A stretch of 64,000 bases of DNA from Echinometra lucunter. Its lineage: Eukaryota; Echinodermata; Echinoidea; Camarodonta; Echinometridae. Location of the stretch: NCBI GenBank assembly GCA_029962745.1, contig CM057158.1:4727554-4791553 (forward strand), written 5' to 3'. The notes under the pieces were generated by a model. That model did not search any database, was not told where the DNA came from, and saw nothing but the letters and a program-made list of their open reading frames with translations. Of the stretch, positions 1 to 10,349 are shown one piece after another. Position numbers and translations under genes: made by a program. Each line of letters starts with the position of its first letter. The stretch's first letter is position 1.

Positions 1-560
1 ACGTCATAATCCAATTACAATATTTATCTGCATGTATGCTGTATTGCATTTTCACAACAGTAAATGTTTAGGGCTCTATTTTGAAAATTCATGAAAATTA
101 CCCACTTATCATAAAATGGGCACTTAAGTCATTTTCTGAAGTGTTCCAACACTTAAACATTAACACCTCACTTCTACGTAACGAATTACCGGAAGTTCAC
201 ATTTTGAACATGATTTTGGCCTGTGTTTATATAAAAAGTGCCTTAAATTCACTATTTTTTAAGATGGCCCCCACGGCCATCACTGGCAAAATTTGAGGTT
301 CTCAATATCTTAATTTGTTTCTATTGCATATCTACATGTGTACCAAATTTGATGCCTTTTAACCAAAAATGCACAATTCGGGTATATGCGCCCCATTTCT
401 ATAAAAACATGAGTAAAATATCGTCGACGTAGGACGGTTTCCAGAGTAACATGCTCTGTCCCCGTTTTTTACCAGTTGAAGCATGACCCTATTACAGATG
501 GACGAATAACGGGAGTCTTTCTTTGATCACATCATAACAACTAGTGTCCACTTCTGTAAC
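1..560. other. no gene recognised
   Basis: AT-rich unique-looking sequence. Short open frames are present but show no family motif, no splice signals and no codon bias that I can support. It ends at the left target-site duplication of the LINE fragment. Confidence 0.5.
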
Positions 561-573
561 AATCAATCTCATA

Positions 574-1347
574 CTGTCTGATATTCATGACAATATTTTA
601 AGCAAACTAAAACAATGTAAAAAAGTAACTAAGTATTCTTTTTTGCTACGAATGTTTTCCCGAAAAATCTATTTCTTTCATGAAAGATTCCTGTTCAATA
701 TCAGACGATTTGGATTGGGAGAAAATACATACGATCAATTTCAAATGTACCATAGATACTCGCCTACGGGCATTTTATTTTAAGAAATCCCATAGAACAA
801 TCGCTCTTAACGATTTTTTATTCAAAATCAAGAGAAAAGATTCTTCCCTATGTGCCTTTTGTGGCAAAGACCCTGAAACACTCGTTCACGTTTTTGTGGA
901 TGTCCTGAAGTGAAACCAATTTGGGACGATATTATTAAATGCATTAATGAAAAAGAAAACACAAATATTGCATCTCCCATTTTTCAGAAAATGTTTGGCA
1001 TACTGGGTGATAAGTTTTTAACTTACATATTTCTCATGTTAAAATATTATATATATGTTTGCAAATTTCAAAATAAACCTCTTAATGTTGTTGGTTTCAA
1101 AGCTCAGTTGAAATGTAACAAGGACCTAGAGTATTATCTTGCAAAGAAAAGGGACAAACTTGCCCTTCATTTTCAAAAGTGGAGAATTGATGTCAGTACT
1201 TGATTTATTTTATCCTATTTTTTTCTGTTGTTTTGTGTATTTTATTATTGATTTATTTTTTATTTACTTTTTTATGATCTGATTTTGTGTTTATCTTGTA
1301 ATTGGTTTGTTTGATTTATGCTCAATAAATATTGAAAGATAAAAAAA
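574..1347 (+). mobile_element. 5'-truncated non-LTR retrotransposon (LINE) 3' end
   Basis: A 13-bp direct repeat, AATCAATCTCATA, occurs at 561-573 and again at 1348-1360, right after an A-rich tail. This is the signature of target-primed insertion of a truncated LINE. The insert encodes the region just after the reverse transcriptase: a conserved LRAFYFKKSHR block, then CAFCGKDPETLVHVF, a zinc-knuckle-like zf-RVT motif, then a PIWDDI block. The frame changes near 690 and near 905, so the coding part is broken. The 3' UTR runs from the stop at 1201-1203 to AATAAA and a poly-A tail at about 1324-1349. It is a dead fragment; the LINE clade cannot be fixed from this piece. Confidence 0.8.
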
Positions 1348-1360
1348 AATCAATCTCATA

Positions 1361-3190
1361 TCTTACAAATTGTCAGAATTTGAGGATCGCTGCTCCTCTA
1401 ATTGGTCTTAAATCACGATACGTTTCCTGAAATTACACTTCAGCGAAATGAATGCGAAGACAGGTAAAGGTTATTTTGTCTATGACCAGGTGACGATTCG
1501 TGATTACATAATCAACATTGTCGCGACAAATGAATGTGCTCATGGATGCAGTGTTGTCGCCTAACTGATTACACAACGGTATAAAGTGGCCTATCCAGTT
1601 TTAATTTTCTCTGTGAGTTTCACTATTCATTACGAATTAGCTTTTACTGCTCATGTACGAATTGACTTACAATGACCATGGATAATGACTGGCGGCTGAC
1701 TGGAATGTCAGCATTTGAAACGAAAGAAATACTAAAGCAATAGTCATGGCTCGTAGCATAATGAATCAAATGGAATGCATTTGGGTGTACGTCCTGAAAA
1801 AAAAAATGCCGAACGTGATTGGACCGCCTGCCCAAACCACGTGATGTAATTTTGTTTACCATTCATTGAAACCGCTGTAGATAATTACGTTCGCGAAGGC
1901 GAATGGTCCGTTACGTGAAAGGTGGCAATAAAAATTAGAAAATCGTCACTCTCTGCATGCTAGATTCTGTTCTAAACTGAAGACAATTCGTTTGGAGATT
2001 ATTATTTAGCCATTGCTTTGTACCTGACTTTGTCGTGCTTTGTTCGTTTAGGCTGTTATTTCACTCGTGCCAAAATACCAAAGCAGCCGAACCAATACAG
2101 CTTCAAGTGTGTGGAGAATACCCAGGAGGGTATAGGAGGAAGGCACCCCCAGCCTTTGAGTTGTCCGTTTCCTGACAACATTGCACAGTAAGTACAAAAT
2201 ACTCTTTTCAGTCTTATTTTCTCACCACGGCCGGTAAAGTTAAAATAAGTAACTGCTCAGTGCATTTCGGGTCATTCCGATATCAAACTACACAAAATGA
2301 AAAAAAAAAATGAAAATGAAACCATGCAAACTTTGAACTGGCTCAAATTCGAATTTAGTATAACCAGTACTTTAGGCTGTTGAACTTGAATTTACATGTA
2401 GGGATTATTTTTTTACCTTTTGCCCCGAATTTTATGAATTCGATGAAAATGCACACAGGTGAGCATTGGTGTGTTAAGCTGTGCAAATTTACGTGGCTGC
2501 CAATCTATAATAGTTGAGAGAAATCACTATAATCAACAAATTCTTGGAAAATATTTGCTTTTTACACCATAGGGTGATAAAATATTTTATTTTCTTCACA
2601 TTCCTTCAGTTGGATCTCAGTATCAAGTTAAATTCTCAGATTATATTTTATCACTCCTCTTCCTTCCATGAAGCTCACACATCAGTTATGGAAAGCTAAT
2701 TGCCTATTGTTGGCTATTTCTCCTGTGCAGACCTACATGGGTGCAAGTTTATCTAATACAACCTTGCATTCGTGTAAGTCATGAAAAAAGGGGGGGGGGG
2801 GGTTTCAATGCATTTGTAATGCATACACTACTCTGCAAATTTTAAAATAATTGAGTGGAAGCATAACAAAAAACACAGTTAACCAGTTTCATAAGAAACT
2901 TGAACCAAATTGTTTATGGAATCGTTATGAATGTTTGCAATGCGTATTTAATGGCAATTATGATAATCATTCCGGTACGGTGACGCAATGAATTTAAAAA
3001 CTCTCTGACTTGTCATGTTTGTCCTGAGCAAAACTTTCATGAATTATTCACTTGATCTCAATACCGTACTGTGTTTTGGAAAATGCATTGTGTAGGCCTG
3101 CCAATTTCATAGAATCGTGTGTCTTGATGAATTTTGAAAATATTCTTCCTTGAAGCATATCATCACATATTTTTATTTCGTTTCTTACAG
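1361..3190. other. non-coding; possible untranslated exon with a 5' splice site
   Basis: No protein-coding gene is recognised. A GC-richer stretch at about 2065-2187 ends in a strong donor-like GTAAGT, and a good acceptor (pyrimidines then TTACAG) lies at 3181-3190. These could bound exons of an unknown transcript, but no open frame links them. A poly-G run lies at about 2791-2802. Confidence 0.3.
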
Positions 3191-3782
3191 TCAACAAGTT
3201 GCACCGCGGAGGTCGTTTCTGCTTATCGCCAAAAGAAGGACCAGTGGCGAAGGAGGGAGGAGGAGTGTGAGCGACTCCACCCGAGACGTAGGTCACCACG
3301 TCTGGTAGCGTGAAAGATCGCAGTTGCCGACGCCGCTTGGCTCTCCGCAGCTATGGACCAACGTCGTGCCGCCAATAGGGCCAACTATAGCACCTGCGGA
3401 GGTCGGTGAAGATTGCCGCAAAGCGGGGCAATTTGTGACCGTACCCTGGATTGATTAAAACATTATTCAAACTTAACAGCTTTTCTATCTTTTTAAAAAA
3501 GTTATTGAGCACTATAGATTTATATTACAGACTAAGCAAAATCTTACTGCTTCAAAGTTACACAATTAAGGCAATTTAACTTTTCCATCTAAGTTGTTAC
3601 TAGTATACCATAAAGGTTGTAGGTTCTAGAAAGGAATAATCGTCAATTTTGACGCAGAAGAAAACATTTTAAACAACAGATCCTACTCCTTTCACTAAGA
3701 AGATTGCTCAGACTGTATATCTTGCCCATGAGTATTGCTTTAAAATAAGTCCTAACTCTCACTTTGTTCTCATTCTTAACAG

Positions 3783-4021
3783 ACTGATCAGCAGAAGCAG
3801 CATGGGGAGACCGAGGGGGATACTCGGTCAAACACTGCTGATGGCCTCATGACGTAAACGCCTTGCTACAGGAGTAGTGGGGAGAAAGACGAGACGGGTA
3901 TTACAAGGCCACTCGAGCAGACCCGCGGCCTTTATCATGGTCATGTTGGGTGTGGTCAGTGGGGCTAGACGCAGGAGGCCATTCCCAGTTCTTTGACCTG
4001 CTTTTTCCAATGGCCAAGAAG
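3783..4021 (+). other. candidate exon of an unknown transcript
   Basis: The segment is bounded by a convincing acceptor (TTCTTAACAG) and donor (AAGAAG|GTAAAT) and is GC-richer than its surroundings. One frame is open except for two stops, so it is either untranslated or decayed. A second splice-bounded 39-nt piece lies at 6957-6995 (AAACAG acceptor, GTATGT donor) and reads GELDQDKWEEDWK in one frame. The two may belong to one transcript with the 2.1-3.2 kb signals, but I cannot confirm a coding model. Confidence 0.25.
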
Positions 4022-4977
4022 GTAAATTCACTCTTTTTAAAATATATATAAATACAGCATAGTGATATGATCAATGTGTCACTGACCAATTTTTCTTTCT
4101 CCTTTTCTCTTCTCTATTTCTCTTTTTTTCTCTCTCTTTTTCTTCTAATAATACTGACTTATCAAAGCTAGATTGATTTGCTTGTGTGAATACTGACAAG
4201 GTTTGTGCTAGCTTTGTAAGAAAGGACTTGTAGAATCTAATTTTACTTCTTTTTAATTCACCTCTTTTTAATTAACATTTCATATTCTAAGCTAAAATTC
4301 TCTGTGATATTCTTGGAGATAAAATCTGTCAAAATCTGGATTTTCTTCTGTGAATATATAATTATATAAGACTTATTACTGCAATCGGTATTTTGTCTTT
4401 TCTAGTGCCTTTGTAGATTTGCTTCTAATACTAACCTTATAAAAGATAGAAAAAAATATTTCCCTCTCTAATTCTTTTCTTCTATAGACCTGATACCAAC
4501 CATCATTTGCCCATTAAAATGCAATGCAAAATAATATTTTATTTCATATATCTTAAATCTAGATTTGCTTGTTCGAATATTGAATGGTTTGAGTATTGAA
4601 TGGTTTGAATAGAAGCAGACTGGAAAAAACTTTTTCTATATAAAAATATTGCATTGGTATGCAATGATTTTCCCTTTTAAAAAAGAAAGTGTTCTATTTT
4701 TCTTGAGTGTTTTCACTGTTTGGGTTACATTTGATAGCAGTGACACAGCAAATTGCAATTACTTTTTAAATATATGGTATCTAAAAAAAATATTTTTTAA
4801 ATAAGATATAATCATAGTTTTGCTTGTTGAATACGGTAAGATCAGGTTCACAGCAGCAATCCTTCTTTTTCTCTGTTAACTGGTTTGATTACTCTTCAAT
4901 TTGATTCAAAGGAGGAAATAAAATTCCCCTTTTCATATTCCTGTCATCTTAAACCTTATTTGTTCATTTCAATACTG

Positions 4978-5477
4978 NNNNNNNNNNNNNNNNNNNNNNN
5001 NNNNNNNNNNNNNNNNNNNNNNNNNNNNNNNNNNNNNNNNNNNNNNNNNNNNNNNNNNNNNNNNNNNNNNNNNNNNNNNNNNNNNNNNNNNNNNNNNNNN
5101 NNNNNNNNNNNNNNNNNNNNNNNNNNNNNNNNNNNNNNNNNNNNNNNNNNNNNNNNNNNNNNNNNNNNNNNNNNNNNNNNNNNNNNNNNNNNNNNNNNNN
5201 NNNNNNNNNNNNNNNNNNNNNNNNNNNNNNNNNNNNNNNNNNNNNNNNNNNNNNNNNNNNNNNNNNNNNNNNNNNNNNNNNNNNNNNNNNNNNNNNNNNN
5301 NNNNNNNNNNNNNNNNNNNNNNNNNNNNNNNNNNNNNNNNNNNNNNNNNNNNNNNNNNNNNNNNNNNNNNNNNNNNNNNNNNNNNNNNNNNNNNNNNNNN
5401 NNNNNNNNNNNNNNNNNNNNNNNNNNNNNNNNNNNNNNNNNNNNNNNNNNNNNNNNNNNNNNNNNNNNNNNNNNNNN
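4978..5477. other. assembly gap (500 N)
   Basis: Exactly 500 N, a typical placeholder for a gap of unknown size. Open frames drawn across it are meaningless. Confidence 0.99.
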
Positions 5478-6668
5478 AATACTGAATGTAAAATTGGGTG
5501 AATGGAAACATGGGGCGGGTAGGAAAACACTGAAAAGCCTTGTTTGATTTTTTTTTTTTTTTGGTTATATACCCAGGAAGTATGCAGACCCCTTTCACAT
5601 CTTTTTATCACTATCAATTTGAAAATGGAAAGTATCTGCAGTATTCGTGTACTTTTTTCGGCGGGAGGGGGGGGGAGGAGTAAAGGGGACGGAAATAAGG
5701 TCCCGTTTTCCTACTTGCCCTGTTGTTCCTCTTTATCCTACTGTAAGATTTCAGGGTTCACAACAAGATTTTTCTGTGAACTTGTCTCGATTATTTTGTT
5801 TATTGCTCCCTATCAGATTCCAAATGAAATTATCTTAGTGTAGTTCTTCAGAATTGTGACTTTCACTATTTAAATTTGTTTGTTCGAATTCTGTAGCATA
5901 AAACATAGTGGAAATAAACAGTATATTAGGAAAACATTGGAACCTTTTATATTCACCAGGAATGATGCTGGCCCTTTCCAATTCATTTTTTTTTTGATCA
6001 TCAATATGAAAATGGAACAGATCTGCATTATTCTTGGTAGGGGGGGGAGGGAGGGGAGAGGCTCGGAAATTGAATGTTCCAATATTTTCCTATCCACATC
6101 AATACTGTTTTTACCCTGCTGGTAAGCTTTATCAGGTTCACAGGGTTATTGTTATTTTTTTATACTTGTATTTGTGACTTGCCACCGGGTTTACTTGTAT
6201 AATATTATATAGTACATTAGATTAAAAGAAGGAATGATCACTCCCCCTCTCTGTAAAAGATGAAGAAGGGTAAATAGAAACAATTCATGAATAGAAACAC
6301 AATGGAAACTTAAATTTTATGTCTTGGAATGATAAAGGCCGCTCTTTTCATGTTGTAAATCTTCGCTATTAAAATTGGAAGGGCTTGCATTATTCTTGGT
6401 GATTTTTTTTTTTTTTTTTTTTTTTTTTTGGGGGGGGGGGGGGATAAGGTTCCAATTATTTTCCTATGTACCTTTTGTTCCTATGTACCCTACTGTGAAT
6501 TTAATCAGATTGTGAATCTGATTTGTGTTTGTGAATTTTTTTTTTTTTTTTTTTTTGCTTATATAAACCTTTTTTTAATGGGAACTTTATGTTTCTGTAC
6601 ATTTCATTCTTTGTTTACTTTTCGCTTAGATCATTCAGCAGTCTTTTGTTTTCTGGTGGTCATGAGTT

Positions 6669-6847
6669 TAGTGTAGGTATAATGCCTGGCTGGGAGATGG
6701 TGGCCTGTGAATGATGAGCCCACGGGGCATTGTCCCTTAAATTGTGGGTGAACGGCACGCCCAGCCATATGGCAATTTGCTTCTTTTTTTTTTTCTTTTT
6801 TTATTCTGGTAGGGCTTGACTTAGGTTTGTATAATTCCATGACCACC
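6669..6847 (+). repeat. copy 1 of a 180-bp structured dispersed repeat
   Basis: About 110 bp are highly similar to 9648-9760. Both copies are followed by a T-run and a second conserved block starting TAGGGCTT. The outer parts pair (GGCTGGG with CCCAGCC), and CCCAC and GTGGG can pair inside, so a folded RNA or hairpin is possible. It does not match any snRNA, Y RNA or tRNA that I know. Confidence 0.55.
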
Positions 6848-7115
6848 AGTGATATGTATTAATTCGTTACATTGTGGGTTCTTTTATTATATTTTGACAT
6901 CTTTTTAAAATTCATGTTATAAAATTTGCTTGATTAGATAATGTGCTGTTAAACAGGGAGAATTGGATCAAGATAAATGGGAAGAAGACTGGAAAGTATG
7001 TTTACATAATTTTTTATCTCTCTGTGATTCTTTTAGAATTACAATTATCGAACAGATTTATTTTACAATAAGGAATATGAACAATTAGCATGAATAAGGA
7101 AAAACATTATAAAAT

Positions 7116-7373
7116 TTTGTCTGCATTTTGCTAATTTGGCAAAGAATGGATAGACTTCATCATTCCTACAAGGCCATTAGTGCGGGGGGGGGGGGGTGTA
7201 ACCTCCCACTTTTAATTTTTTTCACACGACGAGTCTATTGAAAAAAACTGGGAAGTCATAGTTCCTCTCCCCCCCCTCCCCCCCACCCCCCCCCCCCACC
7301 CCAGCACCATGGCCCCTGTAGGAATGATTAAGTCTACCCATCCCTTGCCAAATTAGCAAAATGCAGACAAATT
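7116..7373. mobile_element. palindromic (fold-back) element with G/C-run arms
   Basis: The left arm, starting TTTGTCTGCATTTTGCTAAT, is repeated in inverted orientation ending at 7373. The arms are about 80 bp and continue through the CATTCCTACA block into a G-run on the left and a C-run on the right. A non-autonomous fold-back/MITE-type element is the simplest reading. No target-site duplication was clear. Confidence 0.65.
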
Positions 7374-7784
7374 AACAATCATGCAAACCATTTTTTCATT
7401 TTAGGATTTGCAATAATCTTGGGATTAAACTTTTTTTAATTAAAGCATTTTTTTTCTTTTTTGTACCTCACCACCTTTTTAGTAGTTTTTTTTTTTTGTG
7501 TGTGTGAATAATTTGATTCCCTTTTTGTGAATTTCTACTTGCATTCTATTTATTTTGCTGTTTGGGTTATAGTGTACCCAAGAATAAGAACCAACAGAGG
7601 AATAGGTCATTGACCTGATGTTTTTATCACGGAACGTTTTTTTTTTTATTACATTCACTGTGAACGCAAAAAACCCCCCAAAACCAGAATTTTAAAATGT
7701 CGGCATTATTCCTTTGGGAAGGGGGGGGGGGGGTTAAAATATTTCCAATATTTGTTCCTATTCACTTTGTTTTTCAATATATTA

Positions 7785-8317
7785 CACTCTAAAATAGATT
7801 AGTTAAAATGACCAGATTATAGGTCAGCTGGGTGCAATTAACATAGCTAGTCATATAAGTAACTGGTGACAACCCACTTCACCGAAGGCCTGCGAGGCCG
7901 AAAATAGCAAATTGTAATCTAAAATATCACACCGCTCTCAGCTCTGACCAATTCCTGTGCCAGAAGGAAGTTTAATAAGTATTAGAGGGCAGCGAATGTT
8001 TTTGATTGAAAGTGTAGAACATCCGGAAACGAGGACTAAACATGCTAAAGGAGATGTAATTCTTTTATAAACCGATAGCGTATTATTTGTAATGAAGGGA
8101 AACACGATAGGAGAAAATTCGGCCTCGCGGGGCCTTCGGTCAAGTGGTCGGACCCCAAGTAACTATTCTGGTCAGTTAAATGACTGAGTTCTAGTCAAAA
8201 ATACGACTAGAAAATAATCACAGATGACTAAAATATAGTTTTAAAAATGAATAGTATTGTAGTTGCACCCAGCTGAGCCTTCATCTAGTCATTTTTAACT
8301 GATTTGTTTTAAGAGCG
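7785..8317. mobile_element. outer MITE with CACTCT..ends (TA target), interrupted
   Basis: The left end CACTCTAAAATAGATTAGTT and the inverted right end AACTGATTTGTTTTAAGAGCG form diverged terminal inverted repeats flanked by TA on both sides, as in Tc1/mariner-type MITEs. Just inside lie inverted CAGCTGGGTGCAA-type blocks. The element is interrupted by a second element at 7865-8156. A relative with similar CACTCTAAAA ends lies at about 49887-50126. Confidence 0.6.
7865..8156. mobile_element. nested 292-bp MITE with 8-bp target-site duplication
   Basis: AAGTAACT at 7857-7864 is repeated at 8157-8164. The ends are inverted repeats sharing CACTT(C/G)ACCGAAGGCC and GCGAGGCCGAA. An 8-bp duplication suits hAT or P-like transposases. 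It sits inside the outer MITE at 7785-8317, so it is the younger insertion. Confidence 0.7.
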
Positions 8318-8561
8318 TAGATTTATAACAGTATATCTTATTTTCCCCTTTCATTTCTTGTACCCTAAACTGATCGAATAGGACAAAAATTAGAATGGCG
8401 CTTTGTCATAATTTTTTTACAAAGGAATGATACATATCTTTTCTTTTTTGTGGGGGGTGGGCAAAATAATGTTGCCAATTTTGTTCCTCTTAGTTTAGTT
8501 TTCAAGAGATTCATAAGAAGAACATATTCTTGTTTGAATAAGTCAATATATCAGGAAACCA

Positions 8562-8739
8562 CACCGTTAGACCAGTTGTTTAAAAATCTGTAGGTTGTTT
8601 AACATAATTATGAACCTACCAACTGTTGTTTTTGAAAAAAAATCCCCATTTGTTTTATACACAATTTTTTTAAAAACAATAGTTGGTAGGTTCATATGTT
8701 AAACAACCTGATGATTTTTAAGCAACTGGTCTAACAGTG
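8562..8739. mobile_element. 178-bp fold-back element
   Basis: The left end CACCGTTAGACCAGTTG and right end CAACTGGTCTAACAGTG are near-perfect inverted copies. The arms continue through GTAGGTTGTTTAACAT and AACCTACCAACTGTTG, leaving a short AT-rich loop. Long complementary arms and no coding content mark it as a fold-back MITE. Confidence 0.7.
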
Positions 8740-9647
8740 CAAGAAGTCTAGATTTGTTAGTTTCACTAACTGTTCCCTACATTAGGGGAAATAGGAACAA
8801 AAACGGATATAATTTTAATCATTTTACCCAGGAATGATGCAGACTTTTTTCATTTCATTCATCATGAATGAAAAAAATGAGAAGGGTCCGCACCAGTCCT
8901 GTATTTCTATTTTTTCAAACCTGGAATGAGGGAGGGGTGGGTTTATTGGGGAAAAAACCTTGCTTCCAATTTGTTCCTATTCACTCGCCATTTTCAGGAT
9001 ATATAGGGAATAGAATCGTTTCTTCTTTTTTTACAAGTAAATTTTACTTATTTTGTGCTGGAATGATAGAGGAGGTTTATTTACAAAAGCAAAAAGGAAA
9101 GAAATTCCAACATACATTTGGTTTTGTCTGATTTAATTTTTCAACATGTTATGCCAAATATGGACTTGCTTGTAGAATAACATAGCAGATTCACTGCAAC
9201 ATTAGCATTTGTATTGTAATTATCTGATTTGAGTTGTTTGAATATCATACTGAAATACTGGGTGACCTTCCTATGCAATCAGATATTTGACTTGCTGCTC
9301 TATCGCTTAAGACTGAAGACAATGCTAATTAGTGTAAGCGGGAGAAATCTTGCATCTTTGCATAGTTTTCTTTCATCCACCCATTGATCTTGGTGACATC
9401 CTGTCAGATGAGGCATCTTGTGAGAGAACAACCACACTTTGTGGTCATCCACATTATGTGCAGATTCACAGATTGATAACTGAACGCCATCTTGAACTGA
9501 AAATATTTCAAGAGAATCCAGCCACAGAAATCTGCCTCAGCATCAGATCCCCACATCTCCAGATTCGGGTTGCTTCCAGACCATGTGAATGCCTTTCTCT
9601 TGGAAATCTTGTAAATATTTTATTTTCTGGTGTTCATGGTGTTTATT

Positions 9648-9816
9648 TAGTGTAGGTATACTGCCTGGCTGGGAGATGGTGACCTGTGAATGATGTACCC
9701 ACGGGGCTCTGTCCCTTAAACTGTGGGTGAACGGCACGCCCAGCCACAATATGGCAATTTTAATTTTTTTTTTTGTAGGGCTTAGCATAGGTTTCTTGGG
9801 ACTCCATGACACCAGA
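9648..9816 (+). repeat. copy 2 of the 180-bp structured dispersed repeat
   Basis: Second copy of the unit at 6669-6847, with about ten differences in the first 110 bp, a following T-run, and the TAGGGCTT..CCATGACACCA block. Several changes fall in predicted loops or are G-A/T-C changes, which is weak evidence for conserved folding. Confidence 0.55.
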
Positions 9817-9896
9817 GATCATGTAATGCTCTCATTTTTAGGATCTGCCTGTATGCCACTTTGATTTCTTTTTCAACTCCCTTATAAATAATAAAC

Positions 9897-10041
9897 ACTG
9901 AAAGAAATGAAAATGGGAGAATAATAATTGCGTGGCTTCCCCAATGTTCCCCAAAGCCAATGGATGGTCCCCAATGAATGGCAACTCTGGGGAACATTGG
10001 GGAAGCTACGCAATTATTCTCCCATTTTCATTTCTTTCAGT
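9897..10041. mobile_element. fold-back element with 57-60 bp arms
   Basis: The left arm begins ACTGAAAGAAATGAAAATGG and the right arm ends with its inverse at 10041. The arms also share CTTCCCCAATGTTCCCC and differ only by a few substitutions and one 3-nt indel. A (TA)n microsatellite follows directly at 10041-10066. Confidence 0.75.
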
Positions 10042-10066
<25 letters not shown>

Positions 10067-10072
<6 letters not shown>

Positions 10073-10306
10073 CTTTCTCTGTATGATATTCATCTGTTCA
10101 CCGAAGCTGGTGGCGAAGGTTTTACTTTATGTATTTCAAATTCAATTCACAAACTAGATTTTTCCCCACGATTTATGTTACTCTAAAAATATGTTTCTTT
10201 CAATCCACTATTCTTGTTTGAAAAATGAATATTGTAACATACAACAGATCGAATAGGAATAATCAGGAAGAATTTTTTTTCATTATGCAGACTCATAATA
10301 TCCAGT

Positions 10307-10349
<43 letters not shown>

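Noticed and set aside
4885..5617. Open frames of about 210-220 codons across the first gap
   Set aside because: They run through 500 N and contain no real residues there. The same applies to frames over 28262-28761.
9350..9655. 101-codon open frame with complex composition
   Set aside because: No family motif, no splice support, and it overlaps the dispersed structured repeat at its 3' end; it may be an untranslated or chance frame.
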